A stretch of DNA of 64,000 nucleotides from Sphingomonas sp. AP4-R1 (GTDB taxonomy: Bacteria > Pseudomonadota > Alphaproteobacteria > Sphingomonadales > Sphingomonadaceae): the NCBI RefSeq assembly GCF_013113735.1, contig NZ_CP053346.1, positions 1,378,001 through 1,442,000 on the forward strand, read 5' to 3'. Position 1 is the first letter of the stretch. Each line of letters opens with the position of its first letter. The notes beneath the pieces are model-generated. The model saw nothing but the letters and a program-made list of their open reading frames with translations. It was not told the origin of the DNA and did no database searches. Position numbers and translations under genes: made by a program. This document shows positions 44,672-55,321 of the stretch, one piece after another.

Positions 44672-45436
44672 TTAGCCGTTCATCTGCACCTTGCCCGCCT
44701 CGAACTGGCGCTGGAACAGGGTCGGCATGTGCTGCAGCGAGAACAGATGCGCATGCACCAGCGGCAGCATGCCCGACTGCATCATCTTGCGCAGCTGATC
44801 GCCGCGCAGTTCGCGCAGCTTGGCCTCGTCGACCATCTTGAAGCCGCGATAGACGAAGGGCTGGCTGATGCCCTGCTGCTCGATCGTGATCTCGCCATCC
44901 ATCAGCAGATCGAGGTCCTTGAGCTCGGTCATGAAGGAGATGGTCTTCTGGACGCCGATCTCGAACTGCTCGCAGAAAGCGAGGGTCGACTGCGTCTCCG
45001 GCGAGGGCTGGCCATCGACGAACAGCGACACGCCTTCCTCGAAATCGCCGATCAGGCCCGAGGTGGGATCGAAGCAGAGCGACAGCTCTTCCCGATCGGG
45101 CTGCAGGCGGATCAGCATGAACGGATAACGGCGCACATAGGCCGGCAGATAGGCATCCGGCTTCAGATTGTTATTCTCGTCCATCGACATGTTCACGCCC
45201 TCGTTCAGGCCGAACAGGGCGAGGGGCAGCGGCTCGTCGCTGGCGCTGAACACGATCGGCATCACGCGCTGCGCGACGATGAATTCGTCCACCGTGAGCG
45301 GCATGGCATGGGCATCCGCCATGACCGCGAGATTTTCCATCGCCCGGCCCTTCCAGGTGGCATGATCCATGCTCGAGAGCGGGATCAGGTCGTTGTAGAA
45401 GAGCGGCAGGTTCTGGGCTTGCGGCGCGCTCGCCAT
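44672..45436 (-). CDS. SapC family protein
   Basis: A 254-residue cytoplasmic-looking protein with the SapC-type pattern: LPLFYNDLIPLSSMDHATWK at the N-terminus, then VDEFIVAQRVMPIVFS, YVRRYPFMLIR, FCEQFEIGVQKTISFMTELK and EAKLRELRGDQLRKMMQSG. SapC was named from Campylobacter fetus S-layer genes, but in alphaproteobacteria its role is undefined; many lie near TonB receptors and tryptophan halogenase genes, which are absent here. Length is normal. Confidence 0.85.
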   Translation of the reverse strand: MASAPQAQNLPLFYNDLIPLSSMDHATWKGRAMENLAVMADAHAMPLTVDEFIVAQRVMPIVFSASDEPLPLALFGLNEGVNMSMDENNNLKPDAYLPAYVRRYPFMLIRLQPDREELSLCFDPTSGLIGDFEEGVSLFVDGQPSPETQSTLAFCEQFEIGVQKTISFMTELKDLDLLMDGEITIEQQGISQPFVYRGFKMVDEAKLRELRGDQLRKMMQSGMLPLVHAHLFSLQHMPTLFQRQFEAGKVQMNG

Positions 45437-45543
45437 GATCGTGGAACTCCTGGACTTCGGCGGTGTTGTGGCGGTCGACCCGCCACGGGATGGTCGGGCG
45501 TCCTATTGATTGGCTCGAACACTGGCAAGCCGCAGCGGTGGCG

Positions 45544-46971
45544 TCAGGGCAGCAACTTCCCCGGATTCATGATGCCCGCCGGATCGAGCGCGGCCTTGAT
45601 CGCCTTCAGCGCGCCGAGCCGGGCGGGGCTGGCGGTGCGGACGAATTCGGCGAGCTTGGTCTGGCCGATCCCATGCTCGGCGGAGAGCGATCCGCCCTCC
45701 GCGCCGACCAGATCGTGGACGAAAGCGCTGATCGCGCCGCCGTCCGATTCCAGCCAGGCGCGGTCGTTCGCACCGATCGGCGGGCGGACATTGAAATGGA
45801 CATTGCCGTCACCGAGATGGCCGAAGGCCAGCACGCGGACGCCCGGAAAGCGGCGTTCCACCTCGGCCGCACCCTCGATCAGGAAGCGCGGCATGGCGGA
45901 GACGGGCAGCGCCACGTCATGCTTGGCGGCCATGCCGTCGGCCCGTTCGGCCTCGGAGATCGATTCGCGCAGCTTCCAGAGTGCCTCCGCCTGCGCCTCG
46001 CTGGCCGCGATCGTCGCATCCTGCGCCAATCCCGCTTCGATCGCATCGCCGAGGGCTGCGGTGAGCGCGTCCTGCGGATCGGGCGCTCCCTCGGGCGCGG
46101 TGACCTCGATCAGCAGGTTCCAGGCGTGGCGGGTCTCCAGCGGCGCGCGCGCGCCGGGAACGTGCGCCAGCACCAGCCGGAGGGCTTCGGCGGGCACGAT
46201 CTCGAAGCTTTCGATCGTGTCGCCCAGCCGGGCTTCGAGCCGGCGCAACAAAGCGAGCGCGGCTTCGGTCTCCGCAAGGCCCACCCAGGCCACGGCGCGC
46301 GCGGCGGCGGCGGGCACGAGGCGCAGGCTGGCGGCGGTGATGATGCCCAGCGTTCCCTCCGCACCCGCCAGCAGCTGGCGCAGATCATAGCCGCGATTGT
46401 CCTTGCGGAGCGCGGTGAGCCCGTCGAACAGATCGCCCGAAGGCAGCACCGCCTCGATCCCCAGCACCAGGGCGCGCATCGTGCCGAAGCGCAGCACCTG
46501 CGTGCCGCCGGCATTGGTGGAGACGAGTCCGCCGATCGTGGCGGAGCCCTTGGCCGCGAGCGAGAGGGGGAAGCGCCGGCCCTGCGCTTCGGCGGCATCG
46601 TGGAGATCGGAGAGGATCACGCCGGCTTCGGCCACCGCCACATTATCGCCCGCCGAAAGCGAACGGATCGCGCGCATCCGCCGGGTAGAGAGGATCAGGG
46701 CTTGCCCGCTTTTGTCGGGCGTGGCGCCGGCGACCATCGATGTGTTGCCGCCCTGCGGCACGATCGGCACCCTGGCCTGACCCGCCAGCCGCACGATCGC
46801 CTGCACCTCGCCCGGATGGGCGGGCGAGAGCAACGCCGCTGCCGCGCCCGTGACTCGACCGCGCCAGTCCGTCAGCCACGGCGCCATGTCGGCGGGGTCC
46901 GTGGTGAAGCCGCGCGGGCCGAGCAGCGTGGCGAGGGTTTCGAGCAAAGAGGGGGCAAGCGTTGCGTTCAT
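45544..46971 (-). CDS. FAD-binding oxidoreductase (D-2-hydroxyacid dehydrogenase type)
   Basis: A 475-residue flavoprotein with a PCMH-type FAD domain (VPIVPQGGNTSMVAGATPDK; GGLVSTNAGGTQVLRFGTMR) and an FAD-oxidase C-terminal domain ending in GHLGDGNVHFNV and AEHGIGQTKLAEF, which carry the metal- and substrate-binding His residues. Relatives oxidise D-lactate, glycolate or D-2-hydroxyglutarate. The start gives a good N-terminus MNATLAPSLL. It is on the same strand as sapC, 107 bp upstream. Substrate unknown. Confidence 0.9.
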   Translation of the reverse strand: MNATLAPSLLETLATLLGPRGFTTDPADMAPWLTDWRGRVTGAAAALLSPAHPGEVQAIVRLAGQARVPIVPQGGNTSMVAGATPDKSGQALILSTRRMRAIRSLSAGDNVAVAEAGVILSDLHDAAEAQGRRFPLSLAAKGSATIGGLVSTNAGGTQVLRFGTMRALVLGIEAVLPSGDLFDGLTALRKDNRGYDLRQLLAGAEGTLGIITAASLRLVPAAAARAVAWVGLAETEAALALLRRLEARLGDTIESFEIVPAEALRLVLAHVPGARAPLETRHAWNLLIEVTAPEGAPDPQDALTAALGDAIEAGLAQDATIAASEAQAEALWKLRESISEAERADGMAAKHDVALPVSAMPRFLIEGAAEVERRFPGVRVLAFGHLGDGNVHFNVRPPIGANDRAWLESDGGAISAFVHDLVGAEGGSLSAEHGIGQTKLAEFVRTASPARLGALKAIKAALDPAGIMNPGKLLP

Positions 46972-47070
46972 AACACAGCGCTTTACCCATCCTCGATGCG
47001 CCTGCGCCAGTTCATCCACGATTAAACAAGCGGAGGGGAACGCTCGGCCGCAGATGGGACAAAGCGAATC

Positions 47071-47490
47071 GTGACCGGGCTTTTGATGGCCGGGCTGCTG
47101 GCGGGGGCCGCGGCAGCGCAGGCCGATCATCTTTTGCTGGCGCAGCTCACGATCCGCCGACGGGTGGTCGTGCGGGTGCAGACCAATGCGCCGCCGCCGC
47201 CGCCTGAGGAACTGACCGAAAAGAAGGGGCCGGGCTGCCTGCCGATGGGCGACGTGCTGGGCGCCGCCGTGATCGCCAGCAACAGCGTGGATTTCATCCT
47301 GCGTGGAGGCAAGAGGATGCGCGCGCGCTTCTCCTCCAGCTGCCCCGCGCTCGATTATTATTCGGGCTTCTACATCGTCCCCACGACGGACGGGATGATC
47401 TGCGCGGACCGCGACGCCGTGCGCTCGCGGGCCGGCGGCGAATGTTCGATCGAGCGATTTCGGGCGCTCGTGCCGAAGAAGACACGCTAG
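47071..47490 (+). CDS. Secreted protein of unknown function with a few cysteines
   Basis: A 139-residue protein starting at GTG with a signal peptide (MTGLLMAGLLAGAAAAQA). The mature part holds a short polyproline stretch (NAPPPPPEEL) and four cysteines (GCLPMG, SSCPA, MICAD, GECSI), perhaps two disulfides. I recognise no family. It has a normal codon pattern and stands between the divergent FAD oxidoreductase and the helicase gene. Confidence 0.7.
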   Translation: MTGLLMAGLLAGAAAAQADHLLLAQLTIRRRVVVRVQTNAPPPPPEELTEKKGPGCLPMGDVLGAAVIASNSVDFILRGGKRMRARFSSSCPALDYYSGFYIVPTTDGMICADRDAVRSRAGGECSIERFRALVPKKTR

Positions 47491-47593
47491 GAACAGCGCC
47501 TTCTCCTTGACTTGTGGGTAACTTTCTGACCTAGCGCGCAGAACCCGTAGCCGCCTCACGACGAGGCTTCCCGGACCCTAGCCCAGAGCGCCC

Positions 47594-49072
47594 ATGACCT
47601 TCGCCGATCTCGGCCTTTCTGACGAATTGCTCCGCGCGGTCGGTGAGGCCGGCTATAGTGAGCCCACGCCGATCCAGGCGGCGGCGATCCCACCCGTGCT
47701 GATGAATCGCGATCTGATCGGTATCGCCCAGACCGGCACCGGCAAGACGGCGAGCTTCGTGCTGCCGATGATCGACGTGCTGGCCCATGGCCGGGCCCGC
47801 GCCATGATGCCGCGCTCGCTGATCCTGGAGCCGACGCGCGAACTCGCCGCGCAGGTGGCGGAGAATTTCGAGAAATACGGCAAATATCACAAGCTTTCGA
47901 TGGCGCTGCTGATCGGCGGCGTCTCGATGGGCGATCAGATGAAGGCGCTGGAAAAGGGCGTCGACGTCCTGATCGCCACGCCCGGCCGCCTGATGGACCT
48001 GTTCGGTCGCGGCAAGATCCTGCTCTCCGGCTGCTCGATCCTCGTGATCGACGAGGCGGACCGGATGCTCGACATGGGCTTCATCCCGGACATCGAGGAA
48101 ATCTGCGCGAAGCTGCCGCCGACGCGGCAGACCCTGCTCTTCTCGGCGACGATGCCCGCGCCGATCAAGAAGCTGGCCGATCGCTTCCTTTCGAACCCCA
48201 AGCAGGTCGAGGTTTCGCGTCCGGCCTCGGCCAACACCTCGATCGAGCAGAAGCTGGTCGAAACGTCGTCGCGTGGAAAGCGTGAGGCGCTGCGCGGCCT
48301 GCTGAAGGCCGACGACATGAAGACGGCCATCGTCTTCTCCAACCGCAAGAGCACGGTGCGCGAGCTGACGGATTCGCTCCGCCGGCATGGCTTCGCGGCC
48401 GGGCAGATCCATGGCGACATGGAACAGTCCGAGCGGATCCGCGAGTTGGACCGCTTCAAGGCGGGCGACATCAACATCCTCGTCGCGTCCGACGTCGCGG
48501 CACGCGGCCTGGACGTGAAGGGCGTCTCCCACGTCTTCAATTATGACGTGCCGTGGCATCCGGACGATTACGTCCACCGCATCGGCCGCACCGGGCGCGG
48601 TGGCGCTACCGGCAAGGCGTTCACGCTGGTGACGCCCGAGGATGCCGAGGCGATCGAGAATATCGAGAAGCTGACCTCCACCAAGATCGAGCGGGTCGTG
48701 GGCGGCAAGAGCGCGGCACCGGCCGCGGCTTCGGCCCCCGCGGAGGACGAGAAGCCGCGCGGCGATCGCAAGCGGGGTGGCCGTGGCCGCCGCGAGCGCG
48801 AGGAAGCACCCCGCGAGGAGCGGGCCGACGCGCCCCGTCAGGAACGCACCGAGTCCCCCCGCGAGGCGAAGCCGGCCCGCGAGGCCAAGCCCGTCCGCGA
48901 GGAGCGCCGCCCCGAACGGGCCGAGCGCCATGATCGTCATCGCCACGACGAGCCCCGCCGCGACCATCGTCGCGATCGCCGGGGCGAGCGCGACGATGGT
49001 CCGGACGAGGGCTGGAACGGGCCGATCCCCTCCTTCCTGGAGGTCAGCTTCGGGCTCCCGCCCGAAGCGTGA
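47594..49072 (+). CDS. DEAD-box RNA helicase (RhlE-like) with a long charged tail
   Basis: A 492-residue helicase. Motifs: Q motif (YSEPTPIQAAAIP), I (AQTGTGKT), Ia (PTRELAAQV), II (VIDEADRMLDMGF), III (SAT), V (ASDVAARGLD) and VI (HRIGRTGRGG). Residues about 375-475 form a tail rich in Arg, Glu and Pro with repeated REERADAPRQ-like units, likely an RNA-binding, disordered extension. It acts in RNA remodelling, for example ribosome assembly or RNA decay. Its stop overlaps the GTG of a cyclophilin gene (GTGA). Confidence 0.94.
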   Translation: MTFADLGLSDELLRAVGEAGYSEPTPIQAAAIPPVLMNRDLIGIAQTGTGKTASFVLPMIDVLAHGRARAMMPRSLILEPTRELAAQVAENFEKYGKYHKLSMALLIGGVSMGDQMKALEKGVDVLIATPGRLMDLFGRGKILLSGCSILVIDEADRMLDMGFIPDIEEICAKLPPTRQTLLFSATMPAPIKKLADRFLSNPKQVEVSRPASANTSIEQKLVETSSRGKREALRGLLKADDMKTAIVFSNRKSTVRELTDSLRRHGFAAGQIHGDMEQSERIRELDRFKAGDINILVASDVAARGLDVKGVSHVFNYDVPWHPDDYVHRIGRTGRGGATGKAFTLVTPEDAEAIENIEKLTSTKIERVVGGKSAAPAAASAPAEDEKPRGDRKRGGRGRREREEAPREERADAPRQERTESPREAKPAREAKPVREERRPERAERHDRHRHDEPRRDHRRDRRGERDDGPDEGWNGPIPSFLEVSFGLPPEA

Positions 49073-49686
49073 TTGGTCTGCTCCGGGCGGGCATCGCCGC
49101 CGCGCTCCTGATCCTGGCTTCCGCGCCCGCCGCCACGGCGGCGCCGAAGCGGGCGGGCGTCTATCCCGGCCTGCCCCGCGTGGAGATCAAGACCGAATTC
49201 GGCCCGATCGTGATCGCGCTGGAGACGAAGCGCGCGCCGATCACGGCCAATAATTTCCTGCGCTATGTCGACACACACAAGTTCGACGGGACCGTCTTCT
49301 ACCGGGCGGCGCGGGGCAAGGCGCACCCCGACAAGGGCCTGATCCAGGGCGGGATCGATACCAACATCCGCAAGAGCTTCTTCCCGATCCAGCACGAGCC
49401 GACGACGGTGACCGGGATCAAGCATCTGGACGGCACGGTCTCGATGGCGCGCAACAAGCCCGGATCGGCGATGGGCGATTTCTTCATCACGCTCGGCCCC
49501 GCGCCGGGGCTGGATGCGGACGGTGATTATGCGGGCTATGCCGCGTTCGGCCATGTCGTGTCGGGCATGGATGTCGCCCGCCGCATCCTGGCGATGCCCA
49601 CCTATCCCGGCGGCCTGAGCCTCGCAACGATGGGCCAGACGATCAAGCAGCCGGTGAAGATCGTCAGCGTGAAGCGCCTGCCCTGA
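49069..49686 (+). CDS. Exported cyclophilin-type peptidyl-prolyl isomerase
   Basis: A 205-residue protein starting at a GTG overlapping the helicase stop. Residues about 1-25 are a signal peptide (LLRAGIAAALLILASAPAAT), followed by a cyclophilin domain (FGPIVIALETKRAPITANNF, FDGTVFYRAARGKAHPDKGL, MARNKPGSAMGDFFITLG). It lacks the strict FHRV motif; the Arg in FYRAARG probably plays that role. It is the second periplasmic cyclophilin of the window. Coupling to an RNA helicase is unusual and may be incidental. Confidence 0.88.
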   Translation: MIGLLRAGIAAALLILASAPAATAAPKRAGVYPGLPRVEIKTEFGPIVIALETKRAPITANNFLRYVDTHKFDGTVFYRAARGKAHPDKGLIQGGIDTNIRKSFFPIQHEPTTVTGIKHLDGTVSMARNKPGSAMGDFFITLGPAPGLDADGDYAGYAAFGHVVSGMDVARRILAMPTYPGGLSLATMGQTIKQPVKIVSVKRLP

Positions 49687-49769
49687 GAGGCTGAAGGACG
49701 GCTGCGCGAAGTGGCCGGTTGCGTATCCGACCAAGTAAGCCGGGGCCGCTGGTGCGTGCCTCCCGGCCG

Positions 49770-49882
49770 TCATTCCCGCGAAGGCGGGAATCCATGGGTC
49801 CCCGCTTTCGCGAGGATGACGAGAAGGAGGGAGTGGTGACCTCTCCCAGCCCGTCATCCCGGTTTTCGCCGGAATGACGGGG
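49770..49882. repeat. Intergenic palindromic repeats
   Basis: Two palindromes of the GTCATTCCCGCGAAGGCGGG type (49770-49811) and GTCATCCCGGTTTTCGCCGG type (49851-49882) lie between the convergent cyclophilin and OsmC genes. They belong to a widely dispersed proteobacterial intergenic repeat class. No T run follows. Confidence 0.8.
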
Positions 49883-49893
49883 GAATGGCGATC

Positions 49894-50319
49894 TCAGCTC
49901 AATGTGTGCGTCAGCGTGATTTCGGCGTTGAGCAGCTTGGAGATCGGGCAATTGGCTTTGGCGCCCGCGGCGATCTCGGCGAACTGATCGGCCGAGATTC
50001 CGGGGATGCTGGCCGTCAGCTCCAGATCGGAGCGGCTGACCTTGAAGCCGTCCCCATCCTTGTCGAGCTTCACCTTCGCGGTCGTTTCCAGCGTGCCTTC
50101 GGTAAAGCCCGCGCCCGCCAGCGCGAACGACAAGGCCATCGTGAAACAGGCCGAATGCGAGGCGGCGATCAGCTCTTCCGGATTCGTGCCCTTCTCGTCA
50201 CCGAAGCGGGTGTTGAAGCCGTAGGGCGTATTCTCCAGAACGCCGGACTGGCTGCTGATATGGCCCTTGCCGTCCTTGCCGAGGCCTTCGTAGCGGGCGG
50301 TGGCGGTGCGCGTGATCAT
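49894..50319 (-). CDS. osmC: OsmC family peroxiredoxin
   Basis: A 141-residue protein. The two redox cysteines are in ASHSACFTMALSF and KANCPISKLLNAEI. The fold opening TRTATARYEGLGKDGKGHIS and the GTNPEELIAASH motif are typical. OsmC proteins reduce organic hydroperoxides using lipoylated proteins. The gene is followed by the CHRD gene on the same strand (17 bp gap upstream of its start). Confidence 0.93.
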   Translation of the reverse strand: MITRTATARYEGLGKDGKGHISSQSGVLENTPYGFNTRFGDEKGTNPEELIAASHSACFTMALSFALAGAGFTEGTLETTAKVKLDKDGDGFKVSRSDLELTASIPGISADQFAEIAAGAKANCPISKLLNAEITLTHTLS

Positions 50320-50336
50320 GAAGTCAGTCTCCCATC

Positions 50337-50753
50337 TTACTTGAGCTGGCCGCGCATCGATCCCTTGGGGAAGGCGGCGGTATGGACGTTCACATAATAA
50401 TCGGCGGGCGTCGCGATGATCGCGGACAGCACATCGGCGGCGATCGGCGCGCAGCCCTTCGACATACCGTTGGCGGGTGCCGTCAGCGTCACGACCGGCG
50501 GCCCGGCGACGCCTGTCGCGCCCTTGTGGATATGGGCGGCGGTAGGCGTGTCGGTGCCGCTGCTGTGTAGCATGTAGCAGACCTCGTTCTTGGCCGGATC
50601 CAGCGTGAGCATCGCCTTGCCCATGCCCTTTTCCGCGCCGGGGCCCGGCACTTCGGCGGCACCCGTCATCGCCACCTCGATCTTCGTGGGCGCGGCGAGC
50701 GCCGGGGCGGCGACCGCACCGGCCGCAAGCAGGATCATCATCGTCTTCCGCAT
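50337..50753 (-). CDS. CHRD domain-containing exported protein
   Basis: A 138-residue protein with a signal peptide (MRKTMMILLAAGAVAAPALA) and a CHRD domain: VAMTGAAEVPGPGAEKGMG, AAHIHKGATGVAGPPVVTL and YYVNVHTAAFPKGSMRGQL. CHRD domains were named from chordin; the bacterial role is unknown. The start at 50753 begins the signal directly. It is probably cotranscribed with osmC. Confidence 0.88.
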   Translation of the reverse strand: MRKTMMILLAAGAVAAPALAAPTKIEVAMTGAAEVPGPGAEKGMGKAMLTLDPAKNEVCYMLHSSGTDTPTAAHIHKGATGVAGPPVVTLTAPANGMSKGCAPIAADVLSAIIATPADYYVNVHTAAFPKGSMRGQLK

Positions 50754-51236
50754 GGCATCTCTCCTCGGTTCAGCTTCGCGACGTGGACCCGCCCCGGAAA
50801 CCGGCGCGGGGCAGGACAATGAGGAACGCAACGCTACAGCGATGGTATCGGGGGCATGACGGGTACCGGGATCGCGCAGGGTCTGCCGCACGACGATATC
50901 GCTCTTGAAGGTGCTGCGGCGCTTGGAGCGGAAGCGGCGAGCGAACCGGTGGCGGCGGGCGCACCGGCGAGCATGGGCAGCAGGTGGGCAAGCGATATCA
51001 TGGGCACGCGAATCCGGGGGAAGGATATCCGGCCGCTGAACGCCTCATGGCGCCGCCCGATCCCTCCGCGAAACGATCTGCCCGAAAAGCGCGACAGATG
51101 TGCGAAAGGGGTATGGCTTGCGTGATAGGGTGCGGGCCCGCTTTCTCTTCCCTCTTCCGAACAGACATACTGCGGGAGTCGGGTAGAAGGAGGCGGGCCT
51201 GCGTCGTGATGCGCCCGGAGGCGCACCCTTCGATGA
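50754..51236. other. Long intergenic region with no clear gene
   Basis: About 480 bp upstream of the CHRD gene. Open frames exist on both strands, but none has a recognisable domain, a convincing ribosome-binding site or family-like composition. The proximal part must contain the CHRD promoter. I see no strong hairpins. Confidence 0.5.
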
Positions 51237-51428
51237 TTATTCGGCGGCCTCGCGCGCGGCGGCGAGGGTGGCGCGCATCACGTCGGCGCGTTCGCCATGT
51301 TCGGCCATCGCGATCCACGCGGCCTCCGCGCGCAGGCAACGCTCACGGACATTGGCCAGCGTGGCCGCATCGGCCTCGGCGCGGGCCTGTGCCGCACGGG
51401 CGCGGCAGAGTTCACTTTCGGTGCTCAT
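51237..51428 (-). CDS. Small helical protein of unknown function
   Basis: A 63-residue protein, Ala-, Glu- and Arg-rich (RAAQARAEADAATLANVRER), preceded by GGAG at a good distance. It is likely one or two amphipathic helices and could be a coiled coil. Small proteins of this composition occur in other sphingomonads, by memory. Function unknown. Confidence 0.6.
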   Translation of the reverse strand: MSTESELCRARAAQARAEADAATLANVRERCLRAEAAWIAMAEHGERADVMRATLAAAREAAE

Positions 51429-51628
51429 TCGAAACGGATCTCCGGGGAAGGAGGGCGCCCGGGGGAGGCGCGGAAGGGAGTCGCAAACCCCCTACGACGG
51501 ACAGGCGATTTGTGGAAGCACGCGAAGGCTGTACCGGTGCCGATGACGTCAGCCCAGCCTCATTTCGCCGTGCGACGCTCTCCTGCGCGTCCTCGCAGAT
51601 GCGCCGATCCATTCGGCAGCGGTCGGTG

Positions 51629-51900
51629 TCACGGATAAAGCTGTCGCGCGTGCAGAACGGCCAGAACCTCGATTGCCTCGGTCACGCGATAGACGAGGAT
51701 GTAGTTGGGGTGGGCGATCGCCTCGCGTGTGCCGACGACGCGGCCAGACGGTGGAGGAAGGGATCAGCCGGCAGACGCTTTGCCATATGCTCGATCGCTG
51801 CGACCAGACGATCGGCAGCGGCCGGATTCCGATCCGCGATATAGGTGATGTTCGCGAGCAGATCGGCGCGGGCTTCAGCCCGCCAGACGAGCGGTAGCAC
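51629..51900 (-). pseudogene. Frameshifted RelE/ParE-family toxin
   Basis: The first part reads LVWRAEARADLLANITYIAD and AIEHMAKRLPADPFLHR, typical of the ParE/RelE N-terminal helices. The frame then shifts: the proper continuation GRVVGTREAIAHPNYILVYR and VTEAIEVLAVLHARQLYP is encoded in another frame to a stop at 51629-51631. The unshifted frame ends at 51682 after nonsense (ASSAHARRSPTPTTS). A single missing base near 51745-51755 (probably one C after the CAC CGT codons) explains it. The GTG at 51900 lies inside the antitoxin end. Unless it is a sequencing error, the toxin is inactive. Confidence 0.85.
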
Positions 51901-52069
51901 CGCGTCGCACGTCTATCACTTTCTTCGCCTCGGCCATCACTTCGTGGTGCGCTTTCGATGGTGCGGTTGAGGCCAGCGCAGCCTCAACCTTGGCGCGAAA
52001 CCAGCGGTCATGCGCTTCCGCATCTTCGCTGGTTGCGAATTCGGACTCGATCGGCGCGAGGCGCGTCAT
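51875..52069 (-). CDS. Type II antitoxin (stability determinant-like)
   Basis: A 64-residue protein (MTRLAPIESEFATSEDAEAH; then DRWFRAKVEAALAS) resembling the small antitoxins paired with ParE-like toxins. It lies immediately upstream of, and overlaps by 26 bp, the frameshifted toxin frame. It appears intact. No DNA-binding domain is obvious in this short length; such antitoxins often bind by their N-terminus. Confidence 0.75.
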   Translation of the reverse strand: MTRLAPIESEFATSEDAEAHDRWFRAKVEAALASTAPSKAHHEVMAEAKKVIDVRRGATARLAG

Positions 52070-52166
52070 GAAGGCATATTAGCGGATTGCGGACCGGGCG
52101 TCATCCGCTGGACGCAACGAGCACATTGCTGACCTCCGCCCCGACCCTCTTATCGGCGAGGGCGAT

Positions 52167-55151
<2,985 letters not shown>

Positions 55152-55321
55152 AGCGAGTGTTCTATATCCGTTCCGGATGGGAGGCTAGATGGGATGTAGG
55201 AAGCGTGGCGGCGGACCGCCACCTCGCGCCTGCCGGGACATCCTGATCCGAAACGGGTAAGGTTCCCGGCGCGCGCCCGGAAACCGCCCCTAGGCTTGGC
55301 ATCACCTTCGGGGGAGGGGTG

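Noticed and set aside
50834..51226. Minus-strand frame in the region upstream of the CHRD gene
   Set aside because: No ribosome-binding site, no domain, irregular composition. Left as intergenic.
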